This document shows positions 11,090 to 23,072 of a stretch of 64,000 bases of DNA, in pieces. The position numbers and the translations under genes were made by a program. Numbering within the stretch: position 1 is the stretch's first letter; each line of letters starts with the position of its first letter. The stretch is from Trogon surrucura (Eukaryota; Chordata; Aves; Trogoniformes; Trogonidae): contig CM036658.1 of NCBI GenBank assembly GCA_020746105.1, positions 28,297,099-28,361,098 of the forward strand. Reading direction: 5' to 3'. The notes below the pieces were generated by a model that was not told the DNA's origin, did not search any database, and worked only from the letters and a program-made list of their open reading frames with translations.

Positions 11090-11305
11090 CAAGGGTTCAC
11101 TTACTTTTTCCACCAGCATTTTGAATGTTGAACGAGTGTGTTCAATAGAGATATGAAGGATCAGAATTGGTTTTGTGTTATTATTTTAGGCACATTCTAT
11201 TTGTCAATACTGTTGACTTAGATGACAGTTAGATCACATTTTATGACAAATTAATGCAGAACACCACGAAATTCCAAAAGGTTCGCAGACTTTTTCTTGC
11301 AATTG
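11090..11305 (-). repeat. Right terminal inverted repeat of the Tc1 element
   Basis: Complement of the left TIR. The inner repeat GGGTTCACTTACTTTTTCC is near 11093-11111 and the outer end CTTTTTCTTGCAATTG finishes at 11305, followed by TA. Confidence 0.9.
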
Positions 11306-11307
11306 TA

Positions 11308-12472
11308 TTTATTATTCTTGGAAGTTCAAGGATGTTTTTAAAGAACTGAAAGTAATTGTGCCAGGGTTTTTGTCTGTTTGATTGATTGATTGATTGATTT
11401 CCCTTCTGTAGTCATTAGGGCAAACTTCTTGACTTGAGTTAAATAAAACCTTTAGCTGTTATTTTTGGCAGATGGATTATCTTGACTGAATTTGAGGCCC
11501 TGTGCTCATTGTTGAGATGTGTGATTTTTGTTATGCTTCCTGGTTAACAAAATAAATGAATCTGATTAAATTCTTCTGAAGTGTTTATTTTTTATTGTTT
11601 CTATAACATAAAATAAATAGCAATTTATGAGGCGTAATTGAAGAAAAGTCTAGAGGAAGTTTTGTATAAGATTAGGGGATTATTAAATCAACTTTATTGT
11701 GTTTTCAAAACTTAAAAATTTTACAGCTACAATAAACTGTTTGAAAGTGCTATCAACCTATAAATTTTAATAATTTAATAAAAATTTTTCCATAAAGTGA
11801 GGTATGTGGCCAAATTCCAGACTTGTTTTTGTTCAGAGTATCAAAATAGTAATGTAATGTTTTTTGTTTACCTGGATAATGGAAGAATGATCTGTTCTTA
11901 TGCGTAACACGTGGTGATTGGACATTAATTTTAATGAACAGCATCTAAGAACTTGCAGGAATCAGGGGGATAGCTGACATCCCCCTTCTCTTTCTCCATC
12001 TGTTGCAGGCAGTTGGATACTGCAGTTGAATATAAGGGGGGAACATCGCTTATTACCTCACTCAAAGCATGTTGACCTTTCAGGTTCTTGGCAAAGTGAC
12101 TGCAGTGTCAATATACATCTTAGTGGGAGACTGAGGGTAGTTACTCATCGCTCAGTGCTTGCCCCAGAGGACACAAATAGGGAAAATATGAATTTATCTA
12201 AGATGAAGGGGGAGGTGACTGAAGAGAATGGGGAAGCAGCTGCTGAAATTAGTGTGTTTTTTCTTGTCATAACTATGATTTAAAATGATAGTTGGCTTTG
12301 ATCATATCTAGAATCGGTATAATCCATTATCCATTTGGTTGTGGGTGTTTTGCCTGTGGCCTTGGTAAACTGTATCCTGTCAGTAGGACGTAATGTAGTG
12401 AAAGAACTAAAAGGCCTTCTCCAGCAGTAGCTGTTCTGCACTAGATGGTGGGAGCAGTGGGATGAGAGAGAG
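11308..12472. other. Unique AT-rich sequence
   Basis: No gene or classifiable repeat. A small GATT/TTGA microsatellite lies at about 11378-11400. Open frames are under 90 codons with no motif. Confidence 0.55.
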
Positions 12473-12956
12473 TGTAGGACTCTTTCCGGATCTCAGCGAA
12501 AAAAGACCCAGAGACAAACGCCTTACTGAGATAGCTGCTTTAATAAGGAAAGGAATATAGATATCCAGCTCCTCTTACGTCCCTTCAGTTGCTGGTCATC
12601 CTGTACTTGTGCAACATCAGTTGAAGGCTGGATAGATTTTTGCACAGCATGCTGTGCACTTTTGGACATATGGCTTCCTCACAAGAAAAAAACTCTACTC
12701 CTACAGGATGTCCTCATGAAAACATCTTGCTTTCCTTTTAGATATAGGCAAGTGTACACAAGTGGTGCAATCAACAGTATCCAGTCCAAGCTGCATACAG
12801 GCTTCTCTCTTGCAACTCCGTGCTCTATGAGTTTATGCTGCAGACAAGGAATTTGCGTAGCACGTCACAGACCTGAGGGACACATAATATGTGTAGCACA
12901 GTGCAGCACAATCTTGCACCTACTTTTGTTGGCTGTTGAGTGCATCACTGTTTCCT
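12473..12956 (-). mobile_element. Possible ERV LTR fragment, minus strand
   Basis: The plus strand starts TGTAGGACTCTTTCCGG. Its complement therefore ends in CCGGAAAGAGTCCTACA, preceded by CTGGGTCTTTTTTCGC and an ATTAAA about 75 bp from the end. This resembles the R-U5 part of a class I retroviral LTR. I found no convincing target-site duplication or second LTR end, so the right boundary is a guess. It could instead be unique sequence that resembles an LTR by chance. Confidence 0.35.
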
Positions 12957-13631
12957 AGTCATGCAATACTGTCCCCATTAGGATCAACACATTAGTTAGC
13001 CAACAATGGAACATCTATGAGTGCAGAATTGCATATAGTATCATATTCTCATTTGTTGATAACACAACACCTAGAAATCATAATTTATTTTTGCTCTTCA
13101 TTTATGTTCTATATTTAAATAATAAACTGTTTTTTTTCTGGAAATCTAGATAAATAAATTTTAAATATAAGGAAGTCTCTCATGATTTCCTCTGCTTCCT
13201 CCATGCCAGAAAAAAAACCCCAGCAGATGAGATGGATGAGATTTAATCCAATTTTCAGTGACTTAATCAAAGTAAGGGTAGTATGATAGCTGAAAATCTC
13301 TATATATTGTTTGCATCATACAAATATAAATTCAGAACCTCTTGAAAGGATATGCATGTCTTCATTTATCTATTTACGGCAAAGAGAGAATGTTTTCTTT
13401 TAGATTATGCTTCTCTCTCATGAAAGAAGTCCTCTTTTACTAGTGAAATTGACAAAAATCATGATTCAAATGATTGTTTCTACCTTTGAAGTAATTTCAT
13501 TTTGTGGCTATATATACGTGTACACACACTTCAGCTACATTTTGACTTAATGAGGAGCTTAATAAAAATCATCATTCATAGCTGCTATGTAGTCAGGTAA
13601 ATTAGTTAATGCACAAACTGAGCTGTTATGT

Positions 13632-13666
13632 ATTATGCAAAACATTGGTTATAACATTTGCATAAT
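13632..13666. promoter_or_regulatory. Palindromic pair of octamer/POU-like sites
   Basis: A perfect 10-bp inverted repeat, ATTATGCAAA at 13632-13641 and TTTGCATAAT at 13657-13666, separated by 15 bp containing ACATTGG. The right arm overlaps ATTTGCAT, the consensus octamer for POU transcription factors; the left arm is its near mirror. Whether it works as an enhancer is inference. A chance palindrome in AT-rich DNA is possible. Confidence 0.35.
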
Positions 13667-16600
13667 GTGCTACAAATGACCTACTGTTTAAAGCAGTAGA
13701 GGCTTGGCTACAAGTGGGTTGAAAACTGAAGTGATTATCAGTAAAGTAGTTACTCCTGGCTTGGCACATCTCGTTGTAAAAGTTCAAGACCCCCTATAAG
13801 ACTGAGAGAACAGCTGAAAGACTTTGAAAGTGTACTAAAGTAAAAACAATGCAACAGGAGTAAGCAGGAAGAGCTGAGAATGATCCATGTGGTTTGGTGA
13901 GTGGGGGTCTTCAGCACTTCAGTGTCAGATCCACAATTCCATTAAAATGAAAGACAGCCTTTATGCTTTCTTAAAGATCATTAGTCTGGACCGCAAACTG
14001 CAGTTCTGAGGTATGAGATTGAACTAATACAGAACTGGTTGCTCTGTGAACTAAACTGTAGACGAGTGCAGCTTCTGAGAAGGAGAGGGAAAATAATCTT
14101 TCCTTACAAATCTGGAAATAATTATGTGGTAACTTCTTTATGTGAGAAAGAACAAGTGGCTGAATTTACATCATGAATTTGATCATATCTGAGGGTGGCA
14201 CAGAGAGTGGACTAGAAACACATGATCTTCAGTCATTTCTTGGTTTGTTTCACTACATACTCAGAGACTTTACTGTTTCCTCTGGTTTCATGTAGTAAAA
14301 ACTCCATGAAAACACTCTCACTTAAGTTTGGCTTGGTACAGCAAACAGCTTGCAAGAACAATAGGTCCATGCTACTAACATTAGTTAATATGGATTGTCT
14401 GAGTCAGCACTACTCATAAAATATTATTCTCTAGGTCTCTGTTGTTAGCTTCTACTGAAGACATTTCAGTGTCTCTGTGGTCCTGGGGGCCAAACAACCT
14501 CTTTAATTGGTGCTATTAAAGAACCTTCAAATTGTTAACTCCAGTTTAACTGAGCCATGTGAACAGAGCAATTAAAAGAGATATAACCTACCACTGATTG
14601 CATAATGGGCTTCTCTCTGTCTTATGTTGGAGGAAACACAAAGGTATCTTGTGCTGTATGTTGGGAAAGTACCTAAATTAATGTACTTTTAAGGTAGCTT
14701 TAAGGGGTGGTTAATAAAATTAATGAAGAAATCAAACAATGCACAACGTATTATGACTTTACTTATTTTGCTCTTACTGAACTAAAACCAGCCTGAAAAA
14801 TCTATTTCTTTATACATTAGGGACAAGAAGAGTTTGCAGTCCAAATAATTTTTGGCTGAGACCATCTTAAACTGTGTTCTTCTCAGGTTAGAATAAGGTC
14901 TAATCCACTCTTGCAGTATAAAAATGCAAGTTGCCACTACCTGTGTCACACTCTAACCACTCAGGAGGGGGAAGACGACCTGCTTGAGTGGCCAGTTAAA
15001 ACCTCTTTCCAGAGAAAGAAGCAAGAAATTAAAAATTCTATACTTAATTCAAAAATTTTATCATTTTAGTGCTTCAATGCTGACAGAGGGCTGAAAGAAA
15101 TTAAACAAGACATCCAATTATGGTAACTGTTTTCAGAGACTTTGTAGGAGCCACAGGCAGAGTGGATTAAACTCAAGTTATTTCAAACAGATGAAGTCTC
15201 ATTGTTCCACTAGGAAGCAGTGTTTGCAGCTATCTTTATGACAGCCAGTGTTCTGTCTTAATTAGTAATATTATTACTACTTCACCTAAAATAGCTGAAG
15301 GGTTCTCCTGGGATCCATTCTTGGATACAATTTTGTTTAATTTTATTATTAATGTTAATAATTTTTTTTCTTGCTTGGATTATCATCTGTATGCCAATGA
15401 TTCTATTATTTAAACAAATAATTATTACACATTACAATTCCATTTATGACACGACAATAACAAATCATAGTTACAGTTTATTCAAAGTAAATTAGTTCTA
15501 AAACACTAATAAAATTAATTGCAAGATGTTTGATTGGAAACTAGAGCTGGTTAAAATAGGAGCTCTTTATCATGGTCTTTGACAGTGCATTACTTACTGG
15601 AATAAAGCTATCAGCCTTAAATATCTTAGTGCTTGTTAGCAAACAAAGAGTAATTGAAATTTGGTTGCTAAGAGACATTATTTCTCGCTGTTGACAATCA
15701 TGATTTTCTTTGATTGCTGCTTCTATTGTTGTTCATTACACAAGCTAAATGTTTTCGTATAACATTGTGAAAACATGCTTTGGATTCCAATTGTTCTATG
15801 TGATACCACTGTGTCTGTGTAAAAAACCTCCAGTCAGGACATCATGCTCTTGGAAGAGTGTTTCTGTGGGATTTTCTGTTGTAGATGCACATTTTTGAAA
15901 TGCCAAAGAAACATGAGTGGAAGCTGTAATTGCAGGCCAAGGTTAGCAGTGTTAATGTTCTCTCATATACTGCAGGTGGAAAAATTTGTAGCAACTCTGC
16001 CTTGGTTGTCAAAATGTCTTAGCAGCACTAGATACATTTTTTCGGATGCTAACACTGTGTTTTGGGGAGCAATTTTAGTCATGTGAAAAGAAGCTTTATT
16101 TTTAAAACTGCAGTACTTGATAGTCTTTGTGAGCTAAACCCCCCAAAAGTGCCTTTATTTTACCCCACAACATTAATCAAAGTCCATAAAAAATGTAGCC
16201 ACCTTCTGGAAGAGTATTCTTTGGCAATTTTCTAGCTTGCTGATGTAAGCAGCCATCTATCATTTTTTTTCCCAAACAATTCTGTTTGATGAGATAATGT
16301 AGTTAGCAGATTCTGTTCCAGAATAATTGGTGATTAATGCAAGTGATGAAAACTTAATAGCAAGACACCACCCATATTAACTGACTACTTTGACCCATTA
16401 AATAGGCAACTTTTGCTTTAGGTCAAAAATCTGGTCTCTGGAAATTACTTCAAAAATTGAAAGGGATAAGATTTAAAAGACAATTTATAAATTCTTAAAT
16501 TTTAAAGTTTAAATTTATACATTATGTCTTAAGTTAAATAAAACGCTGTGTATGCATATTCTGATTCCGACAGAAAATATTAGGGAAAAAAGGACGTGGA

Positions 16601-19600
16601 ATAAAGGCTTGTACTACTAACTAGAAAGACCAGTGAGGATTTTTGATTCTCCAGTAGATGCATGATTTTTTTTTTTTTGGCAGAGAGTTATGTCATATCC
16701 CTTTTGTCTGGTTGTCTGAGAAGTCTTTCAGCTATTAACTTCTTCAGGATGGCTGAGTGTTGCTTATATCAAAGAGTCCAAAAATGCAGGGAGTACGCAC
16801 TGCAACAATTTACGTGACAGGATTGGTTTACATAGGAACTTATAGCATAAATTTTCAGGCTGGGAATGTATGCTTTGGAGAGATGCCAGTAGCAGTTCAA
16901 GGTGGGGGGAGGTACGTCCAGTTTTGTTTTGACTATAAGGTTTGGGTTTTTTCAGACCAGGAGTTATACCCCTATGTGCAAGTGAAGTACATTGAAAAAT
17001 GAAGCCAGAGCCTGTCTAGTGCTACAGAGCAAAACTGTTATATACATCACTCCTCGGTATGTAAACAGAACACACATCATAAGAAAGTGGCTTCCATCAG
17101 AAAGAGAAATGGAATTTGTCTATATGTGTGTGTGTGCATACATACGTGCTCATGATTGCTGGTTTCATGTGGAAACTCCGTGTGGCAAAAAATGTTAAGT
17201 GATTTTTAAGTCTGCTAAAAACTGAGTTCCCATGCTAGAAACATTGAGGTTGAACTCTTTCACATAATTTCCATGTTTTGGCGTTTTTTTCACTTTAATT
17301 GAATGATCTGAAAAACTGTTTCTTTTTGTTCATTTAGAGAGGGATAACTTCTATGTCTTGAAGCTGCTGGGAAGTGAGGTTTGTACTTAACATTTTAGTA
17401 TAAGAGTAATACTCTGGATGGGCAGCTGATCTTTTAATTTTCCTCTGAAAGTGAAATAACCGTTACACAGTGTTGCAATGAGGATATCCTTTGTGTGTTT
17501 CCATGTGCAGTAAATACATGCTGATGTTGATACAATCATTTTTCCTAATGAGTGTTCAAGCTTTTCTGTATCATTTGTCTTAGTATTTTTTTTGTTTCTT
17601 TGTATTAAGTTCCTATTAATTGGCTTACTGTTTAAGTACTGTGACTAATTCTTGGTTTCTAGTTTCTAATTTGATTACTTAATTAATGGTTTCCAGAGTT
17701 CCAGTTTGTGAGAATGATGGCAGTTTTTTTAAACGGAACACAGCTACCGCTGGTTTTGAGTACTCTAGGAAAGGACTGAATGTCAGTTAAGTTGCTAGTG
17801 AAACATTTTAAGAGAGTGGGGATAAAATGATAGAAACCTGTACATGGTAAACACTGAAATCAGGCTTCATCCAGCAGTCAAGGCAAAATTTGAATGAGTT
17901 CAGGTGCCTTTTATGTGATCTCAATCAGTTTATTACATGTTTAAGGGGAGTTTCTCTAATTGAGTCACTGAGACTGATCTCTCTTGAGATCTCTCAAATT
18001 TTCAGCCCAATTCTGTATGCAGTATATGACTTTGCACCGTGCAGGAACCAAGCAATAAATTCTGCAATATGTTATCTGGATGGAATTACAGAGTGTGTGG
18101 CTACATAGTCTTTTGGGAATTTATTCATTCAAGAAGAAAAAGTGTATACATAAAATCTAGTCACCTAGTAACAATCAGAAAGGACTGTCTGTGTACAGAA
18201 AGCAGATTAGTCTGGGGTCGGTGACTTTACGACAGCTATTGCAGTATGTTTTATTTAAAAGGAAAAATGCCAGAGGTTTAGTGCTTTGGAAAATACTACC
18301 ATGTGAAGCCTATGTTGTACGATGAGCACAATAGGGGAGCAGCAGTGACAGCAAAGAGAGATTTAAATTTCTTTAAATGTTCACTCCTTCCATAACAGTC
18401 CCTGTATTACATCATCCTCATAAACATTATTGGACTGTCACAGTAGGGCCTTTACTCTGTAGAGATGTTTGTCACTGTAATGTATATGGACCGCCTTTCA
18501 GCCAGGGATTCAGTTTACCTGTAGGGCAAGGTACTGAATATTGCTTATAGGGCAACATAAAAGAAGACTAGTTTGGACAAAAGGGAAGAAACGCTTGAGA
18601 CGATCTCAGTAAACCCATCACCTCCTGCACAGATAAGCTTCACCTAGGTAGTATCGCTGAGCCAAATAACACAGACACTGGTATGCTGCATCCATTCGAT
18701 ATGAATAATTATAAAATACGATGGGACAGAGCAGTGTAAAGAGAAGATAGAAGGATCCTCTTTATCAAGCTATGTCACATATTTTGTGAAAGTTGGTATT
18801 CACACCAAGATCTGACCCACCTAACATTTCATCTCTATTAACTGTCAACATGGGTAACTTCTTAATTTGTGGCCATAGTCACATTTTGCTGTCTATGAGA
18901 CCAGAATTATACTTGCATTCTCAGTTTCCTGAAGAAATGAAACCAGTAAAATCAGTGAGCACATTTGTGCAACACAAGGAAGGGCATCTGGTGTCTTTTC
19001 AGCTGGGAAGTGTGTATGACAATTCGCTTGCTCATGAAAAGGGGGCCAAGGGCACCCAAAGCTGCTACCGGTACTGAAAATAAGTAAGAGTGTGTTTTCA
19101 GTCTTTTACTTTCAGTAAAAGGCAGGTTTTAACATCTGGACCCTCATCTACTTAGGATGCTGTGCATGGTAGTATCTGTGGGTACTGCATTACATATACT
19201 GCACTTTCTAATTACCCATTACACATCCACTCCTGTAATTTCATTACACTTTTCTGGGTGGTGATGATAGGATATGTCTGAATTCTCACCCTCCTGTGGC
19301 TATGTGCAATGGCCTCTCACTTCTGGTTTGAAAAGAGAGCTAATCCTCCAGCAAAACTCATTAAAAAGAAAAATCTCAGACTTCTTAAGAAAAATGCAGA
19401 AACAACTCTTAGGTTGTGGTTTAGAGCAGCTTGAAAATCTTGCAATATTTTTATGCATTTTATTCTGTGCACGCACACAACACGTGCCATTCTGTGTCAA
19501 GAGAATAAGATGTTTGAATGCTATGAAAAATGAGACTATGTTCTGCTATGGATGTTTGCACCTCGGTGTTCTGAGTACAAAGTAGATTTGGTGTGTTACC

Positions 19601-20220
19601 AGCCCAGACTACTACTGTTGTATTTCAGCATGACAATAATGTAAGAAACTGTGAACAACGTAAGGTACAAAAGTTCTACTCTTGTCAAGTCTTGTGATGT
19701 AATTGTGAGTTTCACGGTATTTTTTTGGTTCTTATAGTGCCGAAAGTGAGAAATCTGACTATCTATCTAATGGAAATTTTTTTTAAAGTTGTTATAGATG
19801 GATGGTGGAAAACACATGTAGAAACTGTCATGAAGTTAATATTCAGATCTCTTTCAACTTGCATACAACGTAACATAATCTAAGTATGCGACTAATTTAG
19901 GGTTAACAAATTGTTCAAAGGATAAAATGCTTCTTTGGATTTATTTTTTTTGACAAATGTTTGTAGTGTATAAAATATGAGCTTGAGACAATTGAAAGCA
20001 AGTCATATTCCTAATGCTTCCTTTTACACAATTTTATTCTGTTCTTTCTTTCTACAATTTTTCTGTACCTGCTGTAGTTTCATACTCAATGCCTGTTACA
20101 GATCACTCAGCTGGGCTCTAGGCAGTCCTGAAAAAAATTTTTGCACGTGTTTAAAATCAAGACGTACGCTCACGTATATAGTTATCAGATGTGGAGATAC
20201 TACTCGGTGTGAAGAAAGAG

Positions 20221-20272
20221 TACAAGACCTTTATATAACCTACCAGTACAAGAGCTTTATATTACCTACCAG
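20221..20272. repeat. 26-bp tandem duplication
   Basis: Two adjacent copies of a 26-bp unit (20221-20246 and 20247-20272) that start TACAAGA and end CTACCAG, with two mismatches between them. Confidence 0.85.
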
Positions 20273-22303
20273 CCTTACTCATCTGACATAAATTAGTCAT
20301 TGAAATTGTGGAAGTTAGAGCTTCTCAATTCCTCAAAGACAAATTTCGAGGGAGTCAGAAGTTGTGGGATATGCAATATTGTATTTGCAATGCTTTTGCA
20401 CTTCCACAGTTTCTACTTTCACATAAATCTTTTTCTGGATGCTGCTTATGTTTTGTGTTTCAGGTATTTTTAATGTGGTTGTAACTTTTAATTTGCACTA
20501 CATGCTTTTCCAGAGAATATAATTGCTCTATTCCCCTTTGCAATGTTCCTTATTTTATATTCACTTCAGCTGCCTGCCTTTCTTCCTCCACCCCAATAAA
20601 TTCTTTATCTCAGAATTATTTTCTCAGAAGCTCCTGTTTTATTGTTTCTGCATTAAGGAAATACATAAAATGATATTTGGTGCAGGCATTACCGTTTTCA
20701 GTTTACTATGTTACTATCTAACTAGAATGACATTCATTTTACTGACAAATGTGAGCTAAATCTGAAATTCAGAACAAAGAAGTCGTTACATTTTTGTCTG
20801 AGAAAAAAAAATTAAAATGCCTCAGATGGTAGCTTGTCAAGGGAGATTGTGAATTTTTAGTAGCCAGGGCTTTTACCCATAGTGAATAAATGTCTCAGGG
20901 TAAAAGGTCAAGGACAAAGACCTCCCTCAGCTGTCAATATTCAAGCAATTGATCTTCTCATTTTACTTAATCTCATCAGCCACTTCCTTTTCTTCCCTCT
21001 CCCCTCCCTCCTGCCTCTATCCCCTTCCCCCCAGTCTACTTAGGGAAACTAAATGCCCCTGCTGCCAACAGAACTTAGTGTAAGTGTAATATTACATGAA
21101 TCAAAGGCCCTTTAGGCCATGATATAGACTGGTAATTTATTACTGAAGAACAGAGGGTTTTTTGAAATTTCCTTTAGTTCAGGCAGATCACTATGAATTA
21201 ACTAGGCAAGAGGGCAGCAGGTGCTCTCATTAAATTTATAGTCACTGGCAGCAGACAGGGAAGTATTTAAAAAAAGAATATGCAGCTGTGCTGACACATG
21301 TAATCGCAACCATCCACAGACAGGCAAGATGTGTAGGGAGTGGTGGGGGGAGTAGTAGACGGAGACTGTTGGTCACTGTGCTTGAGCCATGCTGGCACAC
21401 AGGGATTAATGCTCATTGGGCTGATTAGGTCCTTAAAATGGCACATCACTTGGACCGGATCTCTAGATGTTGTGTGAGAAACACATGAGTTACTTGCAGG
21501 GCTGAGTTTAGTTGAACCTCCTAGCTGAAGTGACCTTGCACTTCAGAGAAGTGTGTAGCCTGATTGCAGTTTTGTGGTTTTGGCATTTCTCCACTTACCG
21601 TTTTGTGAGTCTGTGAAATAACAGCTTCAACAGATCTGTCCTTGATGGATGTTTTTGGCTCAGTTTCTTCAGCCATCAGATAGTGTTTTGTGTATAACTG
21701 GTATTTGAAACTAATAAAATGACATTTTCTGCAGAACCAAGTCTGTATTTTCCTTAAAGGAAAGGAAATTCCACACAAATCTGCTTCCATTTCAATAATA
21801 ATATCTTCTCAGTTTACCTGTGTAATTGTTTATTAAAAAAATAGTATGGAAATGCTTGTTTTGAATCCCAAACATTGTTTGGAGAAATGCTTACAGAGTA
21901 CTCTTGACATTGATCCAAAGTTCAAGTCAAGACTTCCATGGACTTTAAAACTTAGTTTTAGCTTTAATTGTCTGTGGGTTTTTAATTAATTTTTTGGAAG
22001 TTACATGTTTCTAAAGACATTAGATTGACCATAGTCTTACGCCTTGTTGTCTAAGTTCAAAATAATCCTCAAATGTAAATATACTGAAGGTTCAGTTCTC
22101 TGTATTAAAAATATGTTGTACTTTGTCTACTGTTCTGTAACATATAACATTTGTAAATTGCACACTGTTATAAAATTGTGTCCATATTTTTCCTAAATTT
22201 CTTTAGAAAAAATTTAAGTAAAAAAATTAAAAAGTTACTTTGTCGATTAGAGAATATCTAAATTATGCATATAGCCATGTATGACTGCAAAGAAACATTC
22301 TAG

Positions 22304-23072
<769 letters not shown>

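Larger units (their letters stand above)
9220..11305 (+). mobile_element. Tc1/mariner-superfamily DNA transposon (Tc1 type, IR/DR structure), split by a solo LTR
   Basis: A nearly complete Tc1-type element, about 1.62 kb once the LTR inserted at 9579-10040 and its duplicated site are discounted. It is flanked by the expected TA target sites (9218-9219 and 11306-11307). Terminal inverted repeats of about 215 bp lie at 9220-9435 and 11090-11305. The outer end reads CAGTTGTAAGCAAAAGTG on the left and CAATTGCAAGAAAAAGTC on the right (complement). Each TIR also carries an inner repeat, AAAAAGTAAGTGAACCC, similar to the outer one, giving the IR/DR layout of many vertebrate Tc1 elements. About 16 differences between the outermost 118 bp of the two arms, counted by eye, mean the copy is not recent. 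It encodes one transposase, now broken. Confidence 0.93.
12957..22303. other. Unique AT-rich sequence with a few candidate conserved-looking stretches
   Basis: A long stretch without a recognisable gene or clear mobile element. The longest frames are about 100 codons and unconvincing. Stretches with dense homeodomain/POU-like motifs and little simple sequence, which could be conserved noncoding elements, include about 13540-13700, 14500-14600, 15640-15760 and 20890-21000. This is judged by eye only. A 26-bp tandem duplication sits at 20221-20272. Small (TG)n and poly(T) runs occur near 17120 and 16670. Confidence 0.5.
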
